From contig NZ_JAAIXZ010000012.1 of assembly GCF_010894435.1 (NCBI RefSeq), positions 248,001 through 312,000 on the forward strand: DNA of 64,000 nt. The letters run 5' to 3'. Under the pieces are notes generated by a model. The model was not told the DNA's origin. It saw only the letters and a program-made list of their open reading frames with translations, and ran no database searches. The stretch is from Pyxidicoccus trucidator. Lineage in GTDB: Bacteria; Myxococcota; Myxococcia; Myxococcales; Myxococcaceae. The translations under genes were made by a program, and so were the position numbers. The stretch's first letter is position 1. The number at the start of each line of letters is the position of its first letter. Below, piece after piece: positions 1-8,723 of this stretch.

Positions 1-1
1 C

Positions 2-2941
2 GTGCACATGCTGGCCGCCATCGACAGCGCGCTCCTCTGGCTGCGCCAGCCCTGGACGGACGCGTTCGGCGAGCTGCTGGAGGAGATGCTGCGCCCCGCC
101 TGGGAGCGCACGCTCCGGGCCCTGGAGCGCGCCGTCGAGGAGAGTCCCAGCGGCGCGTCCGGCACGGAGCTCTCCTGGCGCCTGGAGGTCATCCCCAGCT
201 ACGGCGTGGAGCTGGCTCCCTACGTCCACCGCCGCAACAAGAAGGGCCAGCTCAGCACCGGCTCGCGCCTGACGCGGCGGCGGCTCCTCCAGGAGTTCGC
301 CTCCCTGCTCTCCCCCACCGACGCGCGCCTCGCCGCGCTGCTGCCGGAGAGCGCGGCTCCGGCCTCGCGGGAGCTGCTCTTCGAGCTGGTCAACCACCCG
401 CGCATCTTCCTGGAGGACACCCCGGAGCTCGTGCGAGTCGAGCGCGCCCGGGTGGGGCTCGTCGCGGAGGACCGCGAGGGCACCGTCATCGTCACCGCGG
501 GCGTGGATGGCGCCACGCTCCCCGCGACGCTGCTGGAGCGCGTGCGCAAGTCGAAGCCCGAGGAAGCCCTGTACCTCTGGGACGAGGGCCCGCGCCGGCT
601 CACCGTGCTCGACGTCGGCCCGGAGGCCCGCTCGCTCCTCGCGGTGCTCCAGCGCCACGGCAACGCCTTCCCTCCGGAGAGCCACGGCGCGCTGCTGGAG
701 CGCCTGTCGAAGTTCTCCCAGCGCCTGCCCGTGGCCATGCCCCGCAGCGTCATGGGCGAGGCCCTGCCGCCGCGAAACCTCCCGGTGCTGCGCCTCGAAG
801 CCCAGCCCGGCACCGCCGTGCGCCTCGAAGTCCGCGTGCGTCCGCTTCCCGACAGCGCCGCGCTCGTCCCGGGCGAGGGCTCGCGCGACGTCCACGTGCG
901 GCGCGGCACCACGCCCTTCCATGCGGTGCGCAACTTCGTCCATGAGCGGAAGGACGCCGAGGCGCTCCTGGCCCGACTCCCCATCGACACCGCCGAGCCG
1001 CAGGAGCAGCCCTTCACCTACCTGTTCAACACCGCCCAGGGCGCGCTCCTGCTCCTCAAGGTCTGCGCGTCGTTGGAACCGAAGCCGGAGCTGGAGTGGA
1101 TCGGCTCGCCCATGCGGCTCCTGGCCGGACGCGGACCCGCCGCCCTCAAGGTCTCCGTCGGGCGCCGGCGCCAATGGTTCGGCGTGCTGGGCGAGCTGGC
1201 CGTGGAGGGCGAGCGCGTGGAGCTGGCCCGGCTGCTGGACGCGGCCCGCCGCAAGGAGCGCTTCATCCACGTCGGCGCGCAGTCCTATGTGGAGATTGAG
1301 GACGCCCTGCGCCAGCACCTGGAGCGGCTGTCGGACCATGCGTACCTCTCGCGCCACGGCCTGGAGGTGGGGCCGTCCGCGGTGGAGGCGCTGAGCGCGC
1401 TCGGCGCCTCGGGCGCACAGGTGGAGTCCGACGCCGCCTGGCGGGCGCTGGCCGAGCGCATCTTCGCCGCGAAGGAGCTGCGGCCCCGGGTGCCCGCCAC
1501 GCTGAAGACGGAGCTGCGCGACTACCAGCAGGAGGGTTTCCGCTGGCTGACGCGGCTGGCCTCTTGGAACGCGGGCGCCGTGCTCGCGGACGACATGGGC
1601 CTGGGCAAGACGGTGCAGGCGCTGGCCGTGCTGCTGGAGCGAAGCAAGCTCGGCCCCGCGCTGGTGCTGGCGCCCACCTCGGTGGCCTTCAACTGGATGG
1701 ACGAGGCGAAGCGCTTCGCTCCCTCGCTGAAGATGACGCTCTACGCGGACTCGGAGGACCGGGGCGGCACGCTGGAGCGGCTGGGCCCCCGGGACGTCCT
1801 CGTCATCAGCTACGGCCTGCTCACGCGCGATATCGAACGGCTGTCCGCCGTGCGCTTCGCCACCCTCGTCTTCGACGAGGCCCAGACGCTGAAGAACGCC
1901 ACGACGCACCGCTTCCGCGCCGCGCGGGCACTCCAGGGGGACTTCCGCTTCGCCCTCTCCGGCACGCCGCTGGAGAACCACCTGGGCGAGCTGTGGGCCC
2001 TCTTCGCCGTCGTCTTCCCCGAGCTGCTCGGAAGCTGGGAGGCCTTCCGCGAGCGCTTCGCCGCGCCGATTGAGAAGGGCATCGACCCCACGGCGGCGCC
2101 CGCGCTGGCCCGGGTGCTGCAACCCTTCCTGCTCCGGCGCACCAAGGCCCAGGTGGAGGCGCAGCTTCCTCCCCGGACGGACGTGCGCGTGCCGGTGGTC
2201 CTCTCCTCGCCCGAGTGGCAGCTCTACGAGGACGCACGGCTCGCGGCGCTCTCGGACCTGGAGACGAGCAGGCCGACGATGCGCGAGCAGGAGCGGCGCG
2301 TGGAAGTCCTGGCCGCGCTCACCCGGCTGCGCCTGCTGGCGTCGCACCCGCGCCTCTATGACCCGTCCTCGACGCTGGAGTCCTCCAAGCTCCAGCGCTT
2401 CATGGAGCTGGTGCGCGAGCTGCGCGCCGAGGGCCACCGGGCGCTCGTCTTCAGCCAGTTCACCTCCCACCTGTCGCTGGTGCGCGAGGTGCTGGACGCG
2501 GAGGGAATCCGGTACGAGTACCTCGACGGCCAGACGCCGCAGGGCGCACGGGCGGAGCGGGTGCGGGCCTTCCAGGAGGGGGACGCGCCGCTGTTCCTCA
2601 TCTCGCTCAAGGCGGGCGGCTTCGGGCTCAACCTCACCGCCGCCACCAGCGTCATCCACCTGGACCCCTGGTGGAACCCCGCCGTGGAGGACCAGGCGTC
2701 GGACCGCGCCCACCGCATCGGCCAGGAGCGCCCCGTCACCGTCTACCGGCTGGTGGCGCGCGGCACCCTGGAGGAGCAGATGCTGGCGCTGCACGAGCAC
2801 AAGCGCGCGCTGGTGGCGGGCGTGCTCGAAGGAAAGGACCAGGCGGGCCGGCTCACCACGAAGCAGCTGCTCGCCCTCCTCTCCCAGAAGCTCGCGCCGC
2901 CGACCGCCGACGGGGATGAGCCGCCCCCCACCCGTCACTGA
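2..2941 (+). CDS. SNF2-family DEAD/DEAH-box helicase (5' end outside window)
   Basis: ATP-dependent DNA translocase of the bacterial SNF2/RapA superfamily, probably acting on DNA-protein complexes. Visible are the Walker A box DDMGLGKT (about residue 530), a DEAQ box (about 625), SGTPLENHLGELWAL, and a C-terminal helicase half with FSQFTSHLSLV, LKAGGFGLNL and the DRAHRIGQ arginine-finger region (about 890-910). The first 480 residues are the variable bacterial N-terminal region. The frame is open to the window edge and the first residues do not look like a natural N-terminus, so the true start probably lies upstream. A short GC hairpin follows the stop. The family call is secure; the specific role is unknown. 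Confidence 0.93.
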   Translation: MHMLAAIDSALLWLRQPWTDAFGELLEEMLRPAWERTLRALERAVEESPSGASGTELSWRLEVIPSYGVELAPYVHRRNKKGQLSTGSRLTRRRLLQEFASLLSPTDARLAALLPESAAPASRELLFELVNHPRIFLEDTPELVRVERARVGLVAEDREGTVIVTAGVDGATLPATLLERVRKSKPEEALYLWDEGPRRLTVLDVGPEARSLLAVLQRHGNAFPPESHGALLERLSKFSQRLPVAMPRSVMGEALPPRNLPVLRLEAQPGTAVRLEVRVRPLPDSAALVPGEGSRDVHVRRGTTPFHAVRNFVHERKDAEALLARLPIDTAEPQEQPFTYLFNTAQGALLLLKVCASLEPKPELEWIGSPMRLLAGRGPAALKVSVGRRRQWFGVLGELAVEGERVELARLLDAARRKERFIHVGAQSYVEIEDALRQHLERLSDHAYLSRHGLEVGPSAVEALSALGASGAQVESDAAWRALAERIFAAKELRPRVPATLKTELRDYQQEGFRWLTRLASWNAGAVLADDMGLGKTVQALAVLLERSKLGPALVLAPTSVAFNWMDEAKRFAPSLKMTLYADSEDRGGTLERLGPRDVLVISYGLLTRDIERLSAVRFATLVFDEAQTLKNATTHRFRAARALQGDFRFALSGTPLENHLGELWALFAVVFPELLGSWEAFRERFAAPIEKGIDPTAAPALARVLQPFLLRRTKAQVEAQLPPRTDVRVPVVLSSPEWQLYEDARLAALSDLETSRPTMREQERRVEVLAALTRLRLLASHPRLYDPSSTLESSKLQRFMELVRELRAEGHRALVFSQFTSHLSLVREVLDAEGIRYEYLDGQTPQGARAERVRAFQEGDAPLFLISLKAGGFGLNLTAATSVIHLDPWWNPAVEDQASDRAHRIGQERPVTVYRLVARGTLEEQMLALHEHKRALVAGVLEGKDQAGRLTTKQLLALLSQKLAPPTADGDEPPPTRH

Positions 2942-2949
2942 GGCAAGGC

Positions 2950-2965
2950 CGGGCCACTCCGGCCC
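2950..2965 (+). terminator. GC hairpin after SNF2 gene
   Basis: GGGCC-ACTCC-GGCCC, starting about 10 nt after the helicase stop. There is no T-run, as is common in very GC-rich genomes. It could end transcription of the helicase gene. Confidence 0.35.
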
Positions 2966-3021
2966 GCGCGCCCCCGCCCGTGGGTAAAGCGCGGGCCTGC
3001 CGTGGGGGGCGCGGGGGTGCG

Positions 3022-3043
3022 GTGGAAGGAACGTTCGTTCCAC
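3022..3043. promoter_or_regulatory. Quasi-palindromic operator-like site
   Basis: Two 11-nt arms, GTGGAAGGAAC and GTTCGTTCCAC, are complementary with one mismatch and no spacer. The site lies about 113 bp before the lipoprotein start at 3156. It shares the exact 11-mer GAACGTTCGTT with the operator-like palindrome beside the TetR gene at 23307. A TetR-family binding site is inferred; no regulator gene is adjacent here. Confidence 0.4.
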
Positions 3044-3155
3044 TCACGAGAAGCGCGTTGCGCAACGGAGCGGGCAGGCGGGCAGACGTCGCACCTCTTG
3101 TTGCTGGCACCGCATGGCATGCGGACCCTCCCTCTGCGGTGGAGGGGGTTTCATC

Positions 3156-4721
3156 ATGCGTCTGGAATGGCGTTGGGTCCGGACCGTCGTCGGGATGACG
3201 GTCCTGGGTTGGGTGGGACTGGTGACGGGCTGCAGCACGGACGACGAGGTCCAGGAGCCTCCCGACGTGGTCGGCTGCGAGGACATGCTCTCGGGGAGCT
3301 GCAACGAGACGCCGCCCGACGACAGCAACGAAGTTCCGCCGCCCGTCGAGGAGCAGCCCCAGGAAGAGCCTCCGCCGGAGGAGCAACCTCCTCCGCTGCC
3401 ACCGCCGCTCCCGCCGGGCCCGGGCGCCACGCTGTGGCTGGCGCGCGAGGGCACGCCGCAGGACGACCTGGCGCTGGATGCCACGGTGGACGTGGGCGGC
3501 GACATCCTCACCGCGGCCGTCCACGGGATTGACGACCTGCACACCCGCCACCCGACGGATGACCGGGTGCGGCTGGTCCTCACGCGGCGCTCCCCGGACG
3601 GCGAGACGCGCTGGCGGCGGGCCTTCGAGGTGCGCGTGCCCGAGACGCCCGCGGAGCTGCGCGCCGACGTGCGCGCCCACGTGGCAGCGGACCCGATGGG
3701 AGGCTTCTTCCTCGCCGGCAACGTGCAGGGCCTGCTGGACTTCGAGACGCGAGAGCTGGGGAGCGGCGCGTTCGTCGCCCGGCTGGACTCGAACGGCAAC
3801 CTCCTCTGGGCGAGCACGCCCCGGGGCGAGGGCCTCACTGTCGTGGACCTCACGGTGGACGCGCAGGGCCGCGCGCTGGTGGCCGTCAACACCTCCGGCC
3901 CGGCGGACTTCGGCGGCGCCACGCTCGGCACCAGCGCCGGCGTGGTGACGTACTCCCAGGAAGGGAAGGCCGAGCACACCCTGCCAGTCGGCCGGCCCGA
4001 GGGGGAGGACGACCGCGTGGAATTGGCCGCCGTGGCGGTGGACAGCCGCGGGCGGCTGGCGGTGGGCGGGCGCTACGTCGGCGCGGTGCGCTTCGGCGGC
4101 CAGCGCACGGAGTCCGCCCGGGACGGCAGCCCCTTCCTCGCGCTCTATGAGGAGGGCGCGCTGGCATGGGCCAAGGCGCTGCACCACGCGCGCGGCACGG
4201 TGCAGTCGGTGGGCGTGGACGGCCAGGGCGCGGTGGTGGCCACCGGCCCCTTCCTGGGCACCGTGGACTGGGCAGGGAAGAAGCTCCAGGGCCACCCCTA
4301 CCGCTCCAGCCCCTTCCTCCTCGCCGTGCGGCCGGGAGGCGAGGAGCGCTGGAGCCGCAACCTGGGCGACGGGCTCCAGGTCGGCTCGCTCGCGGTGGGG
4401 GCCGAGGGCGAGGTGGTGCTGGGAGGCTTCACGTACAACCGCGTCGAGGACGGCACGGCCGGCTCGGATGGGCTGGGTTCCTCGCAACCCGTCGCGCTGC
4501 GCTACGACGCCACGGGTGCCTCGGTGGCCACGCGCCTGTTCCTGTCGGACCCGCCCCAGCCGCGTGGCGAGCTGGCGGGCCTGGAGGCCATGCCCACCGT
4601 GGCGGTGCTGCCGGGCGGAGACGCCATCCTCTTCGGCCACACGGACCGCGAGAGCGACCTCGGCACGGGCCGCCGCTTCGCAGAGCGGGGTGACGTCTTC
4701 CTCCTGCGGTTGAAGCGCTGA
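3156..4721 (+). CDS. Lipoprotein with beta-propeller-type repeats
   Basis: A 521-residue exported lipoprotein of unknown function. It starts with a signal peptide ending in the lipobox VTGC, followed by an acidic proline/glutamate-rich linker (about residues 35-85). The rest is made of repeats of the kind 'DxxGxxxxAG...DFG...L...FxARLDxxGxxxWA', typical of SBBP-like beta-propellers. The ATG at 3156 was chosen because a strong GGAGGGGG lies 8 nt upstream and the signal peptide begins there; an ATG at 3114 would add a non-signal-like extension. It is probably displayed on the outer membrane and may bind polysaccharide or protein, but the ligand cannot be read from the sequence. A strong hairpin follows. 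Confidence 0.82.
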   Translation: MRLEWRWVRTVVGMTVLGWVGLVTGCSTDDEVQEPPDVVGCEDMLSGSCNETPPDDSNEVPPPVEEQPQEEPPPEEQPPPLPPPLPPGPGATLWLAREGTPQDDLALDATVDVGGDILTAAVHGIDDLHTRHPTDDRVRLVLTRRSPDGETRWRRAFEVRVPETPAELRADVRAHVAADPMGGFFLAGNVQGLLDFETRELGSGAFVARLDSNGNLLWASTPRGEGLTVVDLTVDAQGRALVAVNTSGPADFGGATLGTSAGVVTYSQEGKAEHTLPVGRPEGEDDRVELAAVAVDSRGRLAVGGRYVGAVRFGGQRTESARDGSPFLALYEEGALAWAKALHHARGTVQSVGVDGQGAVVATGPFLGTVDWAGKKLQGHPYRSSPFLLAVRPGGEERWSRNLGDGLQVGSLAVGAEGEVVLGGFTYNRVEDGTAGSDGLGSSQPVALRYDATGASVATRLFLSDPPQPRGELAGLEAMPTVAVLPGGDAILFGHTDRESDLGTGRRFAERGDVFLLRLKR

Positions 4722-4746
4722 CGCTCGACTCCGAGCGACGCGTCGA

Positions 4747-4786
4747 GGGCCACGGGGCGCGGAGGCCGTCCGCGCCCCTGTGGCCC
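4747..4786. terminator. Bidirectional terminator hairpin
   Basis: A 17-bp stem, broken only by one bulged base, closes a 5-nt loop (GGCCG) between the convergent genes ending at 4721 and 4792. The left arm is 4747-4763 and the right arm 4769-4786. Confidence 0.65.
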
Positions 4787-4791
4787 GTGCT

Positions 4792-5238
4792 CTAGCGGCG
4801 CGTGGTGCGGCGAGCGGCGCCCCGGGCCTTGGCGCGTCCGGTGCCCTTGCGAGCGGTGGTGCCCTTGCGAACGGTGGTGGTCTTCCGAACGGTGGTGGTC
4901 TTCCGAGCAGTCCTTCCAGCGGCGGCCGTCTTGCGCGTGGTGGCCTTGCGAGCCCCACGGCCGGTGGCGCGGGTGGCCGCCTTGCCGCGGGCGGTCTTCT
5001 TGGTAGCCGTCTTGCCACGAGCGGCGGTCTTGCCAAGAGCGGCCGGGCGCTTCGCGGTGGTCTTGCGAGCGGGCTTCCGGGCAGCGCCCGTGCGAGTCGA
5101 GGTCTTGCGAGCCGTCGTGCGGCGCGACTTGGTGGCGCGACGCCGAGTGGAGGCGCCTCCCGTGCCGGCGGTGCCCGCGTTGGGGGAGGACGCCATGGCG
5201 TCGGTAATCTGCGAGTTCACGAGGGTCTCATTCGTCAT
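4792..5238 (-). CDS. Histone H1-like Lys/Arg/Thr/Ala-rich DNA-binding protein
   Basis: A 148-residue, extremely basic low-complexity protein. After a neutral N-terminus (MTNETLVNSQ...) of about 35 residues comes a tail of KT, RKTT, AARGKTA and TTVRK-type units resembling the C-terminal tails of eukaryotic histone H1 and bacterial H1-like proteins. It probably binds nucleic acid non-specifically and compacts or bridges the nucleoid. The ATG at 5238 has CGGAG about 7 nt upstream; upstream in-frame ATGs lack this. The DNA of the tail is itself repetitive (TTCCGAACGGTGGTGG-like units), so length may vary between strains. The family call rests on composition and repeat style only. Confidence 0.75.
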   Translation of the reverse strand: MTNETLVNSQITDAMASSPNAGTAGTGGASTRRRATKSRRTTARKTSTRTGAARKPARKTTAKRPAALGKTAARGKTATKKTARGKAATRATGRGARKATTRKTAAAGRTARKTTTVRKTTTVRKGTTARKGTGRAKARGAARRTTRR

Positions 5239-5362
5239 GCAAACGCTCCGGGAAAAGAGAACAGCCTGGGATGCATGAACAGAGTACGCCTCTTCCTGCA
5301 CGCGCAGTGGACTGTTCTCACGCAGATGAACGCCAGCGGACGAATGCACCTCGCGATGCCGC

Positions 5363-6517
5363 TCAGTGAAGCGTGATGCCGTGCTCGCGTCCGAGCCGCT
5401 CCACGTCCTCGAACATGATGCTCAGCCCGCGCTCGGTGGCCAGGGCCCAGGCACGACGCACCAGTGCCTCGACGCGTGGCTTCTCGCCCCGCAGGGCATG
5501 AGCGCGCGCGGTGTCGAGTAACAGGTCCACCGTGGTGAGCCAGTCCTGGTGGGCCTCGGCGTTGGCCATGGCCTGCTCCAGATACGAGAGCGCGGCGGCG
5601 GCATCCTCGCGACGCAGGTGGACCCGGCCCAGGGCGGCCTGGGCCTCACGCAGGCTCGCCGGGTCCTTCGTCTCCTCCGCGATGCGGAGCGCCCGCTGCA
5701 CGGCCGCGAGCGCCTCGTCACTCCGGGGCTCGCGCAGGGTGAGGACGTTGGCCACGGAAATCAGTGCGAACACCTGCCCGGTGCGGAAGCCCACCTGCTC
5801 GCGCAGGCGCAGGCTCTCCTGGAACTGCGCGAGCGCCCCGTCCAGGTCCCCGCGCTTCTCGGAGAAGTCGGCCAGGTGCCGCAGGCTGTACGACTGCATG
5901 AGGGCGTCTTTCGACTCCCGTGCGATGGAGAGGGAGCGCTCGAAGAAGTCCTCCGCCCCCGCGGGGTCCCCGCCAAACTGCCGCGTGAGGCCCAGGTGGA
6001 AGAGGGCCTCGCTGACGCCGCGCGCGTCTCCCGCCTGCTCCGAATGGGCCTGGGCCCGCTCGAAGAGGGCGATGATGGGCTCCCACTCCCCTCGCCCCGA
6101 GACCACCTTGTCCCAGTAGAGGAAGTTGCCTTCCGCATCGAGCGCGGCGGCCTGCGCGCGCCGGTCTCCCGAGGCCTCGGCGAGCTGCCGTGCGCGCTGG
6201 AGGACGGCGAGCACGTCGGCTGCCTTCATCCCTGGCTCATGGCGGAGCTGGCGCGTGAGGATGCGTCCCAGCTCCGCATGGAGGCGGGCCTCCCCCGCGG
6301 CGTCCTTCAGCAGCCGGGCCCGCTCAATGGCGAAGCGGCCCAGCTCCACCCCCTCGCGGAAGCGGCTCTCCAGGTCATAGGCCGCCATGACGGCCACGGC
6401 GGAGGACGCGAAGGAGGGTTGTCCCACCGCTTCCGCGCCTCCAGCACGCCCTTGCTCCGCCCGTCCGGCAGCGCAGGCGGTAACGAGTCCCAGTCCCACC
6501 AACATGATGTGCCGCAT
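5363..6517 (-). CDS. TPR-repeat lipoprotein
   Basis: A 384-residue protein with a short signal peptide and lipobox VTAC (Cys at about residue 15), then helical tetratricopeptide-type repeats throughout (for example the segments around ALFHLGLTRQF, SLRHLADFSEKRGD and REAQAALGRVHLRRED). TPR proteins are scaffolds for protein-protein contact; lipidation suggests an envelope location. The LytTR two-component pair lies upstream on the same strand with a 140-nt gap, so co-regulation is possible but not shown. No enzymatic motif is visible. Confidence 0.8.
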   Translation of the reverse strand: MRHIMLVGLGLVTACAAGRAEQGRAGGAEAVGQPSFASSAVAVMAAYDLESRFREGVELGRFAIERARLLKDAAGEARLHAELGRILTRQLRHEPGMKAADVLAVLQRARQLAEASGDRRAQAAALDAEGNFLYWDKVVSGRGEWEPIIALFERAQAHSEQAGDARGVSEALFHLGLTRQFGGDPAGAEDFFERSLSIARESKDALMQSYSLRHLADFSEKRGDLDGALAQFQESLRLREQVGFRTGQVFALISVANVLTLREPRSDEALAAVQRALRIAEETKDPASLREAQAALGRVHLRREDAAAALSYLEQAMANAEAHQDWLTTVDLLLDTARAHALRGEKPRVEALVRRAWALATERGLSIMFEDVERLGREHGITLH

Positions 6518-6657
6518 GTCTTCCTCCCGTGGAGGCGCCCCGGCCTCCCAGCTCTCGGAAAGCTAGGGGGGTGCCGGACAGGAAGGGCGCCCGTGGGACG
6601 AGTCGCGGAAGGAGGGGATGAGTCGCGGGCTGGGAGGGGCGAAGCGCGCCGGGCCCA

Positions 6658-7422
6658 TCACAGCGGATGGCCGAGCACCTGCTCCAGCCGGGCCCGGTAC
6701 GTCCGGCTCAGGGTCAGCTCCCGTCCATCCCGCAACAGCAGCCGGTGGTCGCCGGACAGCGTGGGCGCCAGGGAGTGGATGCGGTCCACATTGACGAGCG
6801 CCGAGCGGTGGACGCGTGCGAAGCGGCGCGAGGCGAGCCGGGCCTCCAGCTCCGCCATCGTCTCGCGCAGCAGGTGTTGCTCACGGCCCACGTGCAGGGT
6901 GACGTAGTTGCCCGCGGACTCTACCCAGTCGATGTCCTCCACGGGCACGAGCAGCGTCTGGGTGCCGGTCTTCACCACCAGTCGCTCGGAAGCTGGAGCC
7001 AGGGGACGCAGCTCCTGGAGCAGGTGCTGGAGCTGCTGGCGCAGGTCTCCCGGAGGCGAGGCCAGGCGCTCACGAACACGGGCCAGCGTGCGCTGGAAGC
7101 GCTCCACCGTGAAGGGCTTGAGCAGGTAGTCCGCCGCGGCGGCGTCGAACGCGCGCACCGCGTGCTGGGGCCACGCCGTGACGAAGACGACCACGGGAGC
7201 AGGCGCCACGGCCATCTCGGCGAGCACGCCAAAGCCATCCCGCTCGGGCATCTCCACGTCGAGGAAGACCAGCGCCGGACGCTCCCGGGCGATGACGGAG
7301 AGCGCCTCCTGCCCGTCGCCACACTCGGCCAGTGGGTGCAAATCCGTCTCTGGAGCCAGCAGGGCGCGCAGCCGCTCGCGGGCCAGGGGCTCGTCGTCGA
7401 CGATGAGCGTGCGGACCGTCAT
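6658..7422 (-). CDS. LytTR-family response regulator
   Basis: A 254-residue two-component regulator. The receiver domain (residues 1-120) has the acidic pocket DDE near residue 10, the phospho-acceptor Asp55 in LVFLDVEMP, and Lys in LLKPF. The C-terminal LytTR DNA-binding domain (about 150-250) contains WVESAGNYV and RVHRSALVNVDRI. Its ATG overlaps the stop of the upstream sensor kinase (ATGA), so the two are translationally coupled and form a cognate pair. LytTR regulators often control exopolysaccharide or secreted factors; the target here is unknown. Confidence 0.93.
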   Translation of the reverse strand: MTVRTLIVDDEPLARERLRALLAPETDLHPLAECGDGQEALSVIARERPALVFLDVEMPERDGFGVLAEMAVAPAPVVVFVTAWPQHAVRAFDAAAADYLLKPFTVERFQRTLARVRERLASPPGDLRQQLQHLLQELRPLAPASERLVVKTGTQTLLVPVEDIDWVESAGNYVTLHVGREQHLLRETMAELEARLASRRFARVHRSALVNVDRIHSLAPTLSGDHRLLLRDGRELTLSRTYRARLEQVLGHPL

Positions 7423-8576
7423 GGCCGGGCGCTCCGGTACGGCAGCGAGAGGGAGACGGTGAACCCGCGCGGAGCATTGGCCGCCAGCGTCAGCGACTGC
7501 GCGGCCCCATAGAGCTTCTCCAGCCGGGCCCGGGTGCTCCCCAGGCCGATACCCTCGCGGAGTGCCTCCAGGCCGGCGGAGGGTGGCCCCACCCCGTCAT
7601 CACGGACCTCCACGGACAGCCGCTCACCGGAGCGGGCGGCACGGACCCACACCCTCCCCGGCCCCCGGCGCGGGGCGATGCCATGAAGGATGGCGTTCTC
7701 CACGAGCGGCTGGAGCAGGAGCGGCGGCACCAGCGCATTCCGGGCCTCGGGCGCCACGTCCACCTCCACCTGGAGCCGGTCGGAGAAGCGGGTGCGCTCG
7801 ATGTCGAGGTACGGCGTGAGCAGGTCCAGCTCCTCGGAGAGGGGCACCTCGTGACGCCCGTCGCGCTCCAGGCTGGCACGCAGCAGCTCGCTGAGCTGTC
7901 CCACCATGCGGTCCGCGGCCGTCACATCGCGGTGCATGAGGGCGGAGATGGCGTGCAGGGTGTTGAAGAGAAAGTGCGGGCGGAGCTGGCTGCGCAGCAG
8001 GTGGAGCTGCGCCTGCGCGAGCTGAGCTTCGAGCTGTGAGGCCCGCACGGCCTCTTCGCGGACCTGCCGCGAGTACCGCAGGGCCGCGTCCAGGCCCACC
8101 ACGGAGAGGTAGACGAGCAGGTCGAAGTCGGTGGTCTTCGACAGCATCCAGGTGAAGTAGGTCCACGTGGCGTCCCAGCCACCGGAAGGCTCCAGCAGCA
8201 ACCGGCGAAGGAGCGCGTGCAGGGCCATGTGCGCCACGGCGAAGAGGAGCCCCGGGGGCACGTGGAGCACGAGCTGGACGGGCCAGGGCCGTCCGGTGGC
8301 GCGCACGCGGCGAGCGACGGCGAGGATGAGCGGGGTGAGCAGGGCCCAGCCGCCCCACTCGATGGCGCCGATGAGGAGCGACTCACCGAAGCCGGAGGGC
8401 TCGGCCCGGGACGCGCGGTAGACGGAGTGCTGCGCGCCGTACACGAGCGCCAGCACCGTGTACCCGGCCAGCACCAACACGGGCCCGAGCCAGCGCCGGG
8501 GGACGCCCGCTCGCGAGCCCTCCGGCACGAAGCGGAGGAGCCAGGCAGGCCAGGACACGGAAGGACTCGACGGCAT
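7419..8576 (-). CDS. LytS/YehU-type sensor histidine kinase
   Basis: A 385-residue membrane kinase. The N-terminal half holds about four hydrophobic segments (residues 20-160). It is followed by the His_kinase domain with phospho-accepting His in QLRPHFLFNTLH and a HATPase_c domain with PLVENAILHGI and VRDDGVGPP. It partners the LytTR regulator downstream through a 4-nt overlap. The ATG at 8576 is preferred over one at 8600, because the shorter form begins directly before the first membrane region. The signal sensed is not evident. Confidence 0.9.
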   Translation of the reverse strand: MPSSPSVSWPAWLLRFVPEGSRAGVPRRWLGPVLVLAGYTVLALVYGAQHSVYRASRAEPSGFGESLLIGAIEWGGWALLTPLILAVARRVRATGRPWPVQLVLHVPPGLLFAVAHMALHALLRRLLLEPSGGWDATWTYFTWMLSKTTDFDLLVYLSVVGLDAALRYSRQVREEAVRASQLEAQLAQAQLHLLRSQLRPHFLFNTLHAISALMHRDVTAADRMVGQLSELLRASLERDGRHEVPLSEELDLLTPYLDIERTRFSDRLQVEVDVAPEARNALVPPLLLQPLVENAILHGIAPRRGPGRVWVRAARSGERLSVEVRDDGVGPPSAGLEALREGIGLGSTRARLEKLYGAAQSLTLAANAPRGFTVSLSLPYRSARP

Positions 8577-8628
8577 GGTGGGCCGGGATTGTAGGCACAC
8601 CGCCGGGGCGTTGGCGTCCCGAGGCCCG

Positions 8629-8723
8629 CCGGCAAGCCCGGGCCCCGTGCTTCAGCTCGCGCCCTGGAGCCCGCCGGGTGCACCGGCAAGCCCGGGCCCG
8701 GTGCTTCAGCTCGCGCCCTGGAG
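8629..8723. repeat. Tandem 41-bp repeat (period 54) spanning the dapE 3' end
   Basis: Copies at 8629-8669 and 8683-8723 match at 40 of 41 positions. The second copy contains the last codons and stop of dapE, and the first repeats them just downstream. A hairpin with arms GCACCGG (8680-8686) and CCGGTGC (8698-8704) lies in the second copy and probably acts in termination. A local tandem duplication is the simplest explanation. Confidence 0.75.

Noticed and set aside
3114..3155. Upstream start for the propeller lipoprotein
   Set aside because: It would place 14 non-signal residues before the signal peptide, while ATG 3156 has a strong ribosome site.
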